The notes under the pieces were generated by a model. It saw only the letters and a program-made list of their open reading frames with translations, ran no database searches and was not told the origin of the DNA. Shown piece after piece: positions 28,069 to 37,145 of a stretch of 64,000 nucleotides of DNA. Positions within the stretch are counted from its first letter, which is position 1; every line of letters starts with the position of its first letter. Origin of the DNA: Pseudomonas sp. LD120 (GTDB lineage: Bacteria; Pseudomonadota; Gammaproteobacteria; Pseudomonadales; Pseudomonadaceae); the NCBI RefSeq assembly GCF_009861525.1, contig NZ_WVHL01000002.1, positions 558,001 through 622,000 on the forward strand, read 5' to 3'. The position numbers and the translations under genes were made by a program.

Positions 28069-28512
28069 TCACCCCGGCAAGCGCAACATGTTGCGGTGCC
28101 GGGCATCGAAAATCCGCGCCCTGTAGGCGTTGACCACCCAGCGTTCCAAAGGTGCGCCACCGATGGCCCGATAAATCACGCGGTCGGTGTACAGGGTGCC
28201 CCCTTCGGCGGCCTCGACCCGATGTTCATGACGAAAGGCGCGCAGCGGTCCCTTGAGCATTTCATCGACAAAATGCCGGTCGCTGACCTCGCGGATGACC
28301 ACCGTCCATTTCGCCGGTATGACACCGAACATCCAGTGCAGGAAGCTGAACTGACGTCCGACACTGATGCGCAGGTCATTGATGTCGATGCCCCCCAAGG
28401 GGGTCACGCGCTCGGGAAAGATCTTGGGAAAGTTGGCCCCTTCGAGGCAGAAATCCAACACCTGGGCTGGACTGCGGCCCGGCAGAAAAGTCGTGCGCTC
28501 CACTACTGGCAT
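28069..28512 (-). CDS. SRPBCC/START-like ligand-binding protein
   Basis: Small protein of 147 residues with the SRPBCC pattern: an opening ERTTFLPGRSPAQVLDF helix-grip segment, FPERVTPLGG, WTVVIREVSDRHFVDEMLKG strands and a long C-terminal helix. Such proteins bind hydrophobic ligands; no catalytic motif is visible. ATG 28512 was chosen over the TTG at 28533. A shared transcript with the DJ-1 gene is likely given the short gap. Function unknown. Confidence 0.75.
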   Translation of the reverse strand: MPVVERTTFLPGRSPAQVLDFCLEGANFPKIFPERVTPLGGIDINDLRISVGRQFSFLHWMFGVIPAKWTVVIREVSDRHFVDEMLKGPLRAFRHEHRVEAAEGGTLYTDRVIYRAIGGAPLERWVVNAYRARIFDARHRNMLRLPG

Positions 28513-28884
28513 AGCTGACAGCGCCTTGTTCAACCAACACAGTAATTACAATCAGCATCACATATGAACTATATCTATTTGTTTTTATTAGTTTTTTTCT
28601 ATTCTAGAAACAACATTAACTCAACCATGCTAAGTACATGGAAATAATCACAAACCGCTTTAATAGCCATCCCCACTGCCGGGCAATCCGCTCGGACCTG
28701 CCCCACGCCCGCCCGGCGCAACAGAGCGCGGCACAGCAGAACCCGCGCGCCCCTGCCACTTGGACTGAATCGCCAGACGCCTGCCGCTGTTGAATAGACG
28801 GATTCAAGTCGGGGGACTTTTACCCGGGAAACCGGTAGGGTGCGCCCTGTCCTCCAGTCATGTCTGGATGTTGCTAGGGGTTGC
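28513..28884. other. Intergenic region with a strongly AT-rich patch
   Basis: No convincing gene. Bases 28536-28620 are very AT-rich for this genome (TTGTTTTTATTAGTTTTTTT and similar), then composition returns to normal. It lies between divergent genes and probably contains promoters for both; ATAT-rich segments could bind nucleoid proteins. The last part holds the AGGGG ribosome site of the J-like gene. Confidence 0.55.
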
Positions 28885-30528
28885 ATGGAGTTCTATCGCC
28901 CAATGAGTTGCTGGACCCTACTCGGCCTGCCGGTCACCGCTGATACCCGCACCATCAAGCGCCACTACGCCAAGCTGCTGAAACAGACCCGCCCGGATGA
29001 AGATCCGCAAGGTTTCCAGCGCTTGCGCGAGGCCTATGAACAAGCCCTGGCCCACAAGGACTGGGAGCAGAACCAGCCCCTGGAAAGCGATACCGACCAC
29101 AGCCCGGCCGCCAGCGAGCCGCTGCTGTCGGCGCTGTCGCCCGTGCAGCGGGTGGCCATCCTGCTCAAGGAGCTGCACGTCGAGCAGCTCGACCAGCGTT
29201 ATCAGCAGGCACAGGAACAGGACTGCGCCTATGAGTTCGAACTGGCCCTGCTGCGCCATTGCGTCGAACACCCGGCACAGGCCGAGGCGGTCCTGCACTG
29301 GGGCTTCGAGCATCTGCGCTGGATGAGCGCCTGGCAGCGCCTGGACCTGCCGGAATACCTGGTACTGGAACTGCAGCAACAGCTGTATCAACAGGTTCAG
29401 GCGCCGCTGGCCGCAGCCCTGCAGGCCAGGGATGAAACCGCGTTCCTGCAAGCCTATGCCCAGCGCTCGGCGCACCCCTGGCTGCTGCACCTGCAACACC
29501 GCCAATGGCTCAACCACTGGCTGGCGCAATTGCTGGCGGACAGTCCCTATTGGTCGGTGGCTATCTTCCAGGCGCTGTGCACAGGCCAAGGGTGGCGGTC
29601 CGCCGCCGACAACCACTGCCCAGAGGTGTTTTGGCCGCGCCTGCTCAAGCGCCATCAGGCCCCGCGATACCTGGCCCGCCAGCAACAACTGGCCAGCGAG
29701 CCGCCCATGACCCCGGAACACCGCGCCGCGCGCTTGTTGCTGGCACCCCTGAGCTTCAGCCAGCGCCGTGCCTGGGCCCGGCACCTGGGCAGCCAGGACT
29801 GGCAGGCCTGCCACAAGTTGGCGGCGAACCTGGCCGCGGACTATCCGGGAGTCGCCGCCGGCATGCCGGCCAGCAATCCCTACTTCTGGCGTGACTGGGA
29901 GCACGCCATCGACAGTTGGCCGATGCTCCTGGGCGTGGTCCTGGCGTGCCTGGCCGGCGCCTTAGGCCGGTACAGCGGGCAAGACGCCAGCCCCTGGGAG
30001 ATTGTCGGGGTGACGCTGGTCTGGTCCTTGTGCTTCTGCGCCGCTGGCGAAGGGCTGCAGCGACTCTGGGGCCCTCTGAGCCAACGCCTGTACCAATGGG
30101 ATGAACGCCTCAGCCGACGCCTGCCGTGGCGCCACGCGCCCTATCACTCCCTGCAACTGATCCGCGACCTGTTGCCCGTCGTGCTGCTCGGCGGCCTGCT
30201 GGGCGCGGTGATCCACCCGCTGGCCAGCCTGGCTTATCTCGGAGTCCAACTGCTGGTCGCCCTGGCCCGCCAACGCCGGATCGACCCGCTGAGTGCCTGG
30301 CAACGCATCAACCCCTGGCCGCGCCGCCTGTTGCTGGGCACGGCGCTGATACTGCTGGTGGCCGCCCTTGCCACCTTCAAATGGTTCGACGAACGCCACA
30401 CCGCCGGGCGCTATCAGGGCCTGCAGCCCTGGACCGAGCGCCTGTGCGCACGCATGCCCGCCGATGCCCCCGGGTGCGCGGCGCCCGCCACCAAGGCCCA
30501 GTGGTACCCCCAGGAGGCCCGGCCATGA
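28885..30528 (+). CDS. J-like domain membrane protein (DjlB/DjlC-like)
   Basis: Predicted 547-residue co-chaperone-like protein. Residues about 8-60 are a divergent J domain (CWTLLGLPVTADTRTIKRHY), but the HPD tripeptide is replaced by RPDED at 36-40, as I recall for DjlB/DjlC-type proteins that work with the Hsp70 HscC. The middle 300 residues are helical and soluble. The C-terminal third has about four to five membrane helices (for example LLGVVLACLAGALGRY and LLPVVLLGGLLGAVI). ATG 28885 has AGGGG five bases upstream. It overlaps the next gene by four bases. No HscC-like gene is in the window. Partner and substrate are unknown. Confidence 0.75.
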   Translation: MEFYRPMSCWTLLGLPVTADTRTIKRHYAKLLKQTRPDEDPQGFQRLREAYEQALAHKDWEQNQPLESDTDHSPAASEPLLSALSPVQRVAILLKELHVEQLDQRYQQAQEQDCAYEFELALLRHCVEHPAQAEAVLHWGFEHLRWMSAWQRLDLPEYLVLELQQQLYQQVQAPLAAALQARDETAFLQAYAQRSAHPWLLHLQHRQWLNHWLAQLLADSPYWSVAIFQALCTGQGWRSAADNHCPEVFWPRLLKRHQAPRYLARQQQLASEPPMTPEHRAARLLLAPLSFSQRRAWARHLGSQDWQACHKLAANLAADYPGVAAGMPASNPYFWRDWEHAIDSWPMLLGVVLACLAGALGRYSGQDASPWEIVGVTLVWSLCFCAAGEGLQRLWGPLSQRLYQWDERLSRRLPWRHAPYHSLQLIRDLLPVVLLGGLLGAVIHPLASLAYLGVQLLVALARQRRIDPLSAWQRINPWPRRLLLGTALILLVAALATFKWFDERHTAGRYQGLQPWTERLCARMPADAPGCAAPATKAQWYPQEARP

Positions 30529-31505
30529 GCCAGCGTCCGTTACTGATCTTCGGTTGCGCGCTGATTGTCGGCTTGTTTGCCCTCCTGGGCGCCGGCGCCC
30601 CGATCGCCCGCTTCGAACTCTGGCTGGCCGGCCTGGACAGCCGCGCCAGCGCCGAGGCCGCGGCCCGAGCGCCACTGATCGACTGCGTCAACCAGTACGA
30701 CGTGCCCTGGCGCCTGGGCTATTACACCTACGGCGCGCAATCGGCCTGGCGCCTGGCATTCGACGACCTGATGAACAATGCCCGGGACTTCGCCGACAGC
30801 GCGAAAACCAACATGGACGCCCTGCCCGCGCGCGAATGCGAACCGCGCATGCTCTATCGCCTGCGCCACCTGCAGCCCGATGCGCCGCTGATCGGCCTGG
30901 CCGAGCGCTACATAGACGCGCTGCACCAGGCCAACCTGGCCCGTCGTGCCCATTCCAGCGCGGTGCCCGGCGCCTACATGCCGGCCGAGGAGGACCCGGC
31001 CACCGTGGCCCGCCTCCAGCCCGACTTCGACCGCTACCTGCAAGCCTCCGCCGACCTGCGCGCCGCCCTGGCCAGCGCCGACATCGGCGCCCGGCGCGAA
31101 CAACAGCGGCTGCTTGAACAGCGCCTGGGCCGAGACATCCACTGGCACCTCCTGGACTACATGATCCAGGCGCGGCTCACGGTGGAGCAGCTCAGTCAGG
31201 GGGTGCGCAAGAAAACCCTGACCCCGGTGCAACTGGCCAAGGCCAGCCAGGATCTGCAGCAGGCCTGGGATGCCGGACAACCCTTGCGCCACCGGCCGCA
31301 GAACGGCCGCAGCCAGTCAGCCCATTACCTGTGGAGCCAGATCACCCGGCCGGCCCTGCACTACCAACAGGCCTTGCGCACTTTGCACCAGGACTGGCAG
31401 GAACGGGCCGCGCCCGAGCGCTTGAGCGAGGACTATCACGCCGTGGTGCGGGCCTACGACTCGCTGCTCAGCTACTACAACAAGCAGGCCCAGGTGGATT
31501 ACTGA
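30525..31505 (+). CDS. DUF3829-like anchored protein
   Basis: Predicted 326-residue protein with one N-terminal membrane helix (LLIFGCALIVGLFALLGAGA) and a long helical periplasmic part resembling DUF3829/YiiG lipoproteins, though without a lipobox. It ends LLSYYNKQAQVDY. The start ATG overlaps the J-like gene's stop and has CAGGAGG nine bases before it, so the pair is translationally coupled. The antisense strand and other frames are also open here because of high GC, but codon bias favours this frame. Function unknown; the family assignment is from fold-like pattern only. Confidence 0.65.
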   Translation: MSQRPLLIFGCALIVGLFALLGAGAPIARFELWLAGLDSRASAEAAARAPLIDCVNQYDVPWRLGYYTYGAQSAWRLAFDDLMNNARDFADSAKTNMDALPARECEPRMLYRLRHLQPDAPLIGLAERYIDALHQANLARRAHSSAVPGAYMPAEEDPATVARLQPDFDRYLQASADLRAALASADIGARREQQRLLEQRLGRDIHWHLLDYMIQARLTVEQLSQGVRKKTLTPVQLAKASQDLQQAWDAGQPLRHRPQNGRSQSAHYLWSQITRPALHYQQALRTLHQDWQERAAPERLSEDYHAVVRAYDSLLSYYNKQAQVDY

Positions 31506-31547
31506 AAGGGGCGGCAGTCCGCTGGACCGCCGCCGGATGGACGGCGG

Positions 31548-32219
31548 CTAACGCGCCTTGAGCTTGGCGAAAGATTGATGGAAGTCCGCCGCCCAACCGT
31601 CGATGACGTTCTTCACGTCTTCGACCTTCATCACCTGGGTGTCGTTTTCCAGAGGCTTGCCGGTGCCCTTGCGCACCACTTGGGCAATCACCTTGCCGCT
31701 GCCGCCATCGAGAAACACCGCCTCGGTGCCCAGGGTGGTTTGCTGATCACGAATCCCGGCGGCGGTGCTCACCGCTGCCGCCACCAGGGCCACGGGAATC
31801 ACTTCATAAGGCTTCAGGCCTTCGGTCTTGCGCGTGACCGCGGTGATCGCCGCCCGCACCACCACCACGCCCGGACCGGGGCCTTGGGCCAGCGGCAGGC
31901 TGCGGACGGCCTCGCGCCGGAGGGCCTGGTCGTAGTACTGACTGATGCCGCTGAGGGTGCTCTGGGGAATCTTCGCCGTGGCGTGCGGCTGCGGGTAGAA
32001 CTGGGTGGGCTCGATGTAGATCGCCCGATACTGGCCTGCATCCAGCTTGGGATCGATCCAACGCATCACTTCCACCCCGGAAGGTGACTTGACCTCCTTG
32101 AGCCGGCTGTAGTCCTGGAGAAAACCGGAGTATTCGTCGGGTTGGGTCAGGTTGCTGGAACAGCCGAGCATGGCCAAGGAGGCCAAGCACGCCGTGCCCA
32201 TCATCAGTGCAAGCTTCAT
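31548..32219 (-). CDS. DUF3313 family lipoprotein
   Basis: Outer-envelope lipoprotein of 223 residues; signal peptide with lipobox LAMLGC and acylated Cys20. The mature region fits DUF3313: DYSRLKEVKS, YRAIYIEPTQFYPQP and a repeated-beta C-terminus with VFLDGGSGKVIAQVVRKGTG. No enzymatic motif. It is convergent with the DUF3829-like gene (42-base gap). Role unknown; homologues are common in proteobacterial envelopes. Confidence 0.85.
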   Translation of the reverse strand: MKLALMMGTACLASLAMLGCSSNLTQPDEYSGFLQDYSRLKEVKSPSGVEVMRWIDPKLDAGQYRAIYIEPTQFYPQPHATAKIPQSTLSGISQYYDQALRREAVRSLPLAQGPGPGVVVVRAAITAVTRKTEGLKPYEVIPVALVAAAVSTAAGIRDQQTTLGTEAVFLDGGSGKVIAQVVRKGTGKPLENDTQVMKVEDVKNVIDGWAADFHQSFAKLKAR

Positions 32220-32315
32220 GGGTAACTCCTGTCGGCGAAACAGCCAGGAACTGGCCAGGGGGAGTTACAGGTATAGCCAAAGAACGCCAAACCTCACACC
32301 CGCCACAGGCACTGA

Positions 32316-32380
32316 CTGGCCGGCGAAAGCGATCTTCAGGGCGGATAAAAAACCGTCCCGCCTTTCGCCGGCAAGCCGCC
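32316..32380. repeat. Family-B intergenic repeat
   Basis: Short copy from GGCCGGCGAAAGCG to CTTTCGCCGGCAAGCCGCC, forming a hairpin whose stem includes GGCGGATAAAAAACCGTCCC. It lies immediately after the DUF934 stop, where it may act as transcript end. Confidence 0.7.
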
Positions 32381-32382
32381 GT

Positions 32383-32877
32383 CTAGCGGCGGCGGAACAA
32401 CGGACGCGGTTCGATCACCGAGCGACCATACAGCACGCTCATGCCCGCCAGGCCTTTGAGAGCGTCCAGCGCGCATTTGTCATCGCGGACGGCGAAGCTG
32501 TCAAAGCCGCATTGGCGCATGTGGCTCAATTGATCGCGCAACACATCGCCAACGGCCCGCAATTCGCCCATCCAGCCCAAGCGGGTCCGCAGCAGATAGG
32601 CCTGACTGTAGCCCCGGCCATCGCGAAAACTGGGGAAGTCCACGGCAATCAGCGGAATCAGCTTGAGCCAGGGCTTGAGGCTTTCCACCTCATCGTCCGG
32701 GCCGATCCACACCGCGTCACGGGCCGGATGATGCTCGATACGACGGATCAGCCAACGCGCCAGGGGCAGGATCAGTGGGCCATCAGGCAAGGGGTCGTCG
32801 CCCCCGCGCACCCAGGTCCAGGCGTCGTCCTCCACCAACTGGGCCTCCCCCTCATGCAGACGCAGCAGGTTGTTCAT
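32383..32877 (-). CDS. DUF934 protein, partner of sulfite/nitrite reductase
   Basis: Soluble protein of 164 residues matching DUF934 (FPSFRDGRGYSQAYLLRTRL, then FDSFAVRD). In proteobacteria DUF934 genes nearly always follow a CysI/NirA-type reductase, and here its ATG overlaps the reductase stop by four bases. It probably helps assemble or feed electrons to the siroheme enzyme, but no cofactor motif is visible. The P. aeruginosa counterpart by position would be PA4129 (or PA1837 beside cysI). Confidence 0.88.
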   Translation of the reverse strand: MNNLLRLHEGEAQLVEDDAWTWVRGGDDPLPDGPLILPLARWLIRRIEHHPARDAVWIGPDDEVESLKPWLKLIPLIAVDFPSFRDGRGYSQAYLLRTRLGWMGELRAVGDVLRDQLSHMRQCGFDSFAVRDDKCALDALKGLAGMSVLYGRSVIEPRPLFRRR

Positions 32878-34547
32878 GCCAGAGCCTCCACAGCCTTGGG
32901 ATAGACCCGCTCCTTGAACGGCTCCAGGCCAATGCGCTGCAGCGTATCGACGAAGGGCTCGTCGCTCTCGCGATAACGCACGAAGGTGGCGATGATGCGC
33001 TCGATCACCTCGGGGATTTCCTCGGCACTGAAGGACGGGCCGATCACCTTGCCCAGGGCGGCGTCGCGCCCCTTGGCACCGCCCAGGGTGACCTGGAACC
33101 ACTCGCTGCCGTTCTTGTCGACCCCGAGGATACCGATGTTGCCGATGTGGTGGTGGCCGCAGGCGTTCATGCAGCCAGAGATGTTCAGGCTGATATCGCC
33201 CAGGTCGTGGAGGTAGTCCAGGTCGTCGAAACGCTGCTGGATGGCCAGGGTAATCGGCAGCGAACGGGCGTTGGCCAGGGCGCAGAAGTCACCGCCCGGG
33301 CAGGCGATGATATCGGTCAGCAGGCCGGCGTTGGCGGTGCCCAGGCCGTGCTCGCAGGCACGCTGCCAGAGCTCGAACAACTGCGACTTGGGCACATCCG
33401 GCAGGACGATGTTCTGCTCGTGGGCAATGCGGATTTCACCGAAACCGTAGTCCTCGGACCAATCGGCCACCGCTTCCATCTGCTGGCCGGTGACGTCCCC
33501 GGGAGGCGACGCCGGGCCTGGCTTGGTCGACAGCACCACACAGGTATAGCCCGGCACCTTGTGCGGGTGCACATTGCGCGCCACCCAGCGGGCGAAGGCC
33601 GGGTGCTCGGCCAAGCGGCTGCCGTAGTCCAGGTCAGTGTCCGCCAGGCGCTCGTAGATCGGCGGCACAAAGGCGCTGGCCACTCGCTGGTACTCGTCGT
33701 CGGTCAGCTGCGCCGGGCCATCCTTGATGTGCTGCCACTCCTCTTCCACTTCCTTGGCGAAGGCCTCGATGCCCAACGCCTTGACCAGGATCTTGATCCG
33801 CGCCTTGTACTTGTTGTCACGCCGGCCGTGGCGGTTGTAGACCCGCAGCACTGCCTCGACATAGGACAACAAGTGCTGCCAGGGCAAGCCTTCGCGGATC
33901 TGCAGGCCCAGGATCGGCGTGCGCCCCAGGCCGCCGCCGACGATCACCCGCAGCAGCATCTGGCCGTCGGCGGCACGGTACAGGTAGAGCCCAATGTCAT
34001 GCATCATGATCGCCGCGCGGTCCTGCTTGGCCGAGCAGATGGCGATCTTGAACTTGCGCGGCAGGAACAGGAACTCCGGGTTGATGGTGGACCACTGGCG
34101 CAGGATCTCCGCCAGCGGGCGCGGGTCGAGGTATTCATCGGCGGCGACCCCGGCAAAGGCCTCGGTGGTGATGTTGCGCACACAGTTGCCGGAGGTCTGG
34201 ATGGAGTGCATCTCCACCTCGGCCAGGCGCTGCAGGATGTCCGGCACCTGGGCCAGGTCGATCCAGTTGAACTGCAGGTTCTGGCGGGTGGTGAAGTGAC
34301 CGTAACCACGGTCGAAGTCCCGGGCGATGCTGGCCAGGACGCGCATCTGCCGGGCGCTGAGGGTGCCGTAGGGAATCGCCACCCGCAGCATGAAGGCATG
34401 CTTCTGCATATATAGGCCGTTCTGCAGGCGCAGGGGCAGGAACTCTTCCTCGCTCAGTTGGCCGCCCATGAAGCGCCCGACCTGATCGCGAAACTGCGCC
34501 ACCCGCTCAAACACCAGGGCCCGGTCATAGTCGTCGTACTGATACAT
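32874..34547 (-). CDS. Siroheme-[4Fe-4S] sulfite/nitrite reductase, NirA/CysI family
   Basis: Cytoplasmic six-electron reductase of 557 residues. Siroheme-4Fe-4S ligands are present as Cys416/Cys422 (CPGGDFCALA) and Cys459/Cys463 (SGCMNACGHHH); TSGNCVRNITT and GGGLGRTP are the usual siroheme/substrate motifs. Pseudomonads have two such genes: the assimilatory CysI and a paralogue beside ccoN4 (PA4130 in P. aeruginosa). Divergent neighbouring ccoN and the DUF934 partner point to the PA4130-type paralogue, which is linked to the cyanide response; cysI cannot be excluded without an alignment. Substrate specificity is therefore open. Confidence 0.85.
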   Translation of the reverse strand: MYQYDDYDRALVFERVAQFRDQVGRFMGGQLSEEEFLPLRLQNGLYMQKHAFMLRVAIPYGTLSARQMRVLASIARDFDRGYGHFTTRQNLQFNWIDLAQVPDILQRLAEVEMHSIQTSGNCVRNITTEAFAGVAADEYLDPRPLAEILRQWSTINPEFLFLPRKFKIAICSAKQDRAAIMMHDIGLYLYRAADGQMLLRVIVGGGLGRTPILGLQIREGLPWQHLLSYVEAVLRVYNRHGRRDNKYKARIKILVKALGIEAFAKEVEEEWQHIKDGPAQLTDDEYQRVASAFVPPIYERLADTDLDYGSRLAEHPAFARWVARNVHPHKVPGYTCVVLSTKPGPASPPGDVTGQQMEAVADWSEDYGFGEIRIAHEQNIVLPDVPKSQLFELWQRACEHGLGTANAGLLTDIIACPGGDFCALANARSLPITLAIQQRFDDLDYLHDLGDISLNISGCMNACGHHHIGNIGILGVDKNGSEWFQVTLGGAKGRDAALGKVIGPSFSAEEIPEVIERIIATFVRYRESDEPFVDTLQRIGLEPFKERVYPKAVEALA

Positions 34548-34814
34548 ATCCCTACCTCATCGAAGCTGATCGTGCTCTAACGGCGCGTGTTGTGAGGGGG
34601 CGACTATGCGCGTACGGCGCAGAACGTTACAGATTCAGGTAAAAACTAAAAAACCATATCAGCCACGACTTGAGTGCCGTAGTACATGAGATAAATCTGA
34701 TCCGTATTAATGTGGTTTTTCTGAGCCTGTTTTGTTTCGTCGCTGATTCCTACAGTGCACCCCGTGCCAGACCGGGTGGCCTGGCAAGACTTTGCAACCG
34801 TGGAAGCATTGACC

Positions 34815-36242
34815 ATGAACTCAGCAACAATCGGACAGGCTTACAACTACAAGGTGGTTCGCCAATTCGTCGTCGCAACCGTGGTATGGGGTGTGATCGG
34901 CATGGCCATGGGGGTGTTGATCGCCTCGCAACTGGTGTGGCCAGAAATGAACCTCGACCTGCCCTGGACCACCTTCGGCCGCCTGCGGCCGCTGCACACC
35001 AGCCTGGTGATCTTCGGTTTCGCTGGCAGCGCACAATTCGCCGCCAGCTACTACGCAGTACAGCGTACCTGCCAGGTGCGGCTGTACTCCGACACCCTGG
35101 CCGCCTTCACCTTCTGGGGCTGGCAATCGGTGATCGTGATCATGCTGATCAGCCTGCCCCTGGGCTACACCACCACCAAGGAATACGCCGAAATCGAATT
35201 CGCCGGCGCAGTGTGGATGGCAGTGGTCTGGGTAGCCTACGCAATTGTCTTCTTCACCACCGTGGTGCAACGCAAGTGCCGGCACATCTATGTTGGCAAC
35301 TGGTTTTTCGGCGCCTTTATCCTGGTGATTGCCATGCTCCACGTGGTCAACCACCTGTCGATCCCGGTGGACTGGTTCAAGTCCTACCCGGTGTATTCCG
35401 GGGCCACCGACGCCATGGTCCAGTGGTGGTACGGGCACAACGCCGTGGGCTTTTTCCTGACCACGGGCTTTCTCGGGATGATGTACTACTTCGTGCCCAA
35501 GCAAGTCGGACGCCCGGTGTACTCTTATCGCCTGTCCATCGTGCACTTCTGGGCCCTGATCACCCTGTACATCTGGGCCGGCCCGCACCACCTGCACTAC
35601 ACCGCCCTGCCGGACTGGGCGCAGTCCCTGGGCATGGCCATGTCGCTGATCCTCCTGGCCCCCAGCTGGGGCGGCATGATCAACGGCATGATGACCCTGT
35701 CGGGTGCCTGGCATAAGCTGCGCACCGACCCGATCCTGCGCTTTCTGGTGCTGTCCCTGGCGTTCTACGGCATGTCGACCTTCGAAGGCCCGATGATGGC
35801 GATCAAGACCGTCAACGCACTGTCCCACTACACCGACTGGACCATCGGCCACGTGCATGCCGGGGCCCTGGGCTGGGTGGCGATGATCACCTTCGGCGCG
35901 ATCTACCACATGGTGCCCAAGGTCTTCGGCCGCGAGCAGATGTACAGCGTGCCGCTGATCAACCTGCACTTCTGGCTCGCCACCATCGGCACCGTGCTGT
36001 ACATCGCCTCGATGTGGGTCAACGGCATCACCCAGGGCCTGATGTGGCGCGCGGTCAACGAAGACGGCACCCTCACCTACTCCTTCGTCGAAGCCCTGGT
36101 GGCCAGCCACCCTGGATTCGTGGTGCGCTTCGCCGGTGGCGTGTTCTTCCTCAGCGGCATGCTGCTGATGGCCTACAACACCTGGCGCACCGTACGCGTG
36201 GCCGATGAAAAACTGGCCCTGAGCGACGCCCAGATCGCCTGA
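34815..36242 (+). CDS. ccoN: Orphan cbb3-type cytochrome c oxidase catalytic subunit I (CcoN4-like)
   Basis: Twelve-helix heme-copper subunit of 475 residues that reduces O2. Histidine motifs for low-spin heme b, CuB and heme b3 are seen in [31 protein letters not shown] and [17 protein letters not shown]. No ccoO or ccoP follows, so it must pair with CcoO/CcoP from another locus, as shown for orphan CcoN isoforms of P. aeruginosa; the CcoN4 isoform there confers cyanide tolerance. It is divergent from the sulfite/nitrite reductase across 267 bases in which I found no full ANR box (TTGAT-N4-ATCAA). ATG 34815 was chosen for its GGAAGC upstream. Confidence 0.9.
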   Translation: MNSATIGQAYNYKVVRQFVVATVVWGVIGMAMGVLIASQLVWPEMNLDLPWTTFGRLRPLHTSLVIFGFAGSAQFAASYYAVQRTCQVRLYSDTLAAFTFWGWQSVIVIMLISLPLGYTTTKEYAEIEFAGAVWMAVVWVAYAIVFFTTVVQRKCRHIYVGNWFFGAFILVIAMLHVVNHLSIPVDWFKSYPVYSGATDAMVQWWYGHNAVGFFLTTGFLGMMYYFVPKQVGRPVYSYRLSIVHFWALITLYIWAGPHHLHYTALPDWAQSLGMAMSLILLAPSWGGMINGMMTLSGAWHKLRTDPILRFLVLSLAFYGMSTFEGPMMAIKTVNALSHYTDWTIGHVHAGALGWVAMITFGAIYHMVPKVFGREQMYSVPLINLHFWLATIGTVLYIASMWVNGITQGLMWRAVNEDGTLTYSFVEALVASHPGFVVRFAGGVFFLSGMLLMAYNTWRTVRVADEKLALSDAQIA

Positions 36243-36255
36243 TCCCCCCCCTCGC

Positions 36256-36278
36256 ACGCCGGTCGCCTTGACCGGCGT
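36256..36278 (+). terminator. Terminator-like hairpin between ccoN and the CcoQ-like gene
   Basis: ACGCCGGTC-GCCTT-GACCGGCGT, nine perfect pairs, followed by TCTTCGTTT. It starts 14 bases after the ccoN stop and 28 bases end before the next ATG. Could terminate or attenuate ccoN transcripts, lowering expression of the downstream small gene. Confidence 0.75.
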
Positions 36279-36305
36279 TCTTCGTTTCAGGGAGCCTGCT
36301 CACCG

Positions 36306-36524
36306 ATGGACATTTTCTTCAACCTACTGGGGGTGGCGTTTCTCTACCTCTGCATCGAGTACTGCCTGCGCCACCAGAGCGCCAAGAACCTGGACGACGC
36401 CAGCCTGATCCCCTTTGCCGACGACCCCGACGTCGCGCGCCGCGTGGAGTTGGCCACCGGTAAGAAAATCAACGCCATCGCACCGGAAGCGCCCAAGCCG
36501 GGATGGATCAACCTGGACATGTAG
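36306..36524 (+). CDS. Small CcoQ-like membrane protein
   Basis: A 72-residue protein with one N-terminal membrane helix (MDIFFNLLGVAFLYLCIEY) and a soluble tail containing DDASLIPFADDPDVARRVE. The LPFADD-like element is typical of CcoQ/FixQ subunits, which stabilise cbb3 oxidases. It follows the orphan ccoN by 63 bases with GGGAGCC before the ATG, and corresponds in position to PA4134 of P. aeruginosa. It may be the accessory subunit dedicated to this oxidase isoform. Naming it CcoQ is inference from the motif and location. Confidence 0.7.
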   Translation: MDIFFNLLGVAFLYLCIEYCLRHQSAKNLDDASLIPFADDPDVARRVELATGKKINAIAPEAPKPGWINLDM

Positions 36525-36647
36525 CTCAACGCGCGACACATGCCTCCCCCCTAGTGGCGGGCGTGCTGAGCAAAAAGTGCCGCCCCAGGCACATCGCGGC
36601 CGGCGCCGGCAAACGCAACCCGACCGGTCAGCGCCAGGCAGCGCCGT

Positions 36648-37145
36648 TCAAGCACGTTCACGGGGGATCAGGCTCTGCAATTGCGCGGCGAGGAAGTTGC
36701 CATCCAAGGCAACGATATCCGGATCCTTCAGGCCGTTGGTCTTGCGCCATTGCCAGCCGCCAGAAGCCTCGCCCACCAGGGATACACTGCCCAGACGCGC
36801 CGCCGTCAGGCCGATCACCGCCAGGGATATCGTGCCATTGCCTCCCATGACATCCGGAACGAACTCCACCGGCTTGCCGACAATAAGGAGAGTCAACTTC
36901 TCGCTCTTGAAGGTCGAGGCCTCCACCGGGAGCGCGGGGCTGAACGCCACATACGGCTCGCGATGCACCTCTAACAGGCCCGGCGACAGAACCGGGGCCA
37001 GCCAGGCTTCAATCTGCCCGAACAGCTCATGAATGCGACGGGCCCACACCTGCGACTGACTGTCGAACACCTGCTTCTTGTGGGCTTCACTGGCCGCGTA
37101 ATGACCAAGCATCTCGCCCAATTGCTGGATATCGTCCATTGCCAT
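36648..37145 (-). CDS. Hypothetical protein, 165 residues
   Basis: I do not recognise this family. The protein is soluble, begins with a helical stretch (DIQQLGEMLGHYAASEAHKK) and ends with mixed beta strands (KLTLLIVGKPVEFVPDVMGG, GTISLAVIGLTAA). AAGGA lies four bases before the ATG; an in-frame ATG two codons later is also possible. Codon use is like the chromosome. It stands between ccoQ-like and a repeat, reading toward the former, with no partner gene. Likely real because of its ribosome site and bias. Confidence 0.6.
   Translation of the reverse strand: MAMDDIQQLGEMLGHYAASEAHKKQVFDSQSQVWARRIHELFGQIEAWLAPVLSPGLLEVHREPYVAFSPALPVEASTFKSEKLTLLIVGKPVEFVPDVMGGNGTISLAVIGLTAARLGSVSLVGEASGGWQWRKTNGLKDPDIVALDGNFLAAQLQSLIPRERA

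Noticed and set aside
28599..28886. Small minus-strand ORFs in the AT-rich/GC-rich gap
   Set aside because: No ribosome site, atypical composition and overlap with the promoter of the J-like gene.
34548..34814. ANR/FNR box in the reductase-ccoN divergent region
   Set aside because: I looked for TTGAT-N4-ATCAA and found only poor partial matches, so none is reported.
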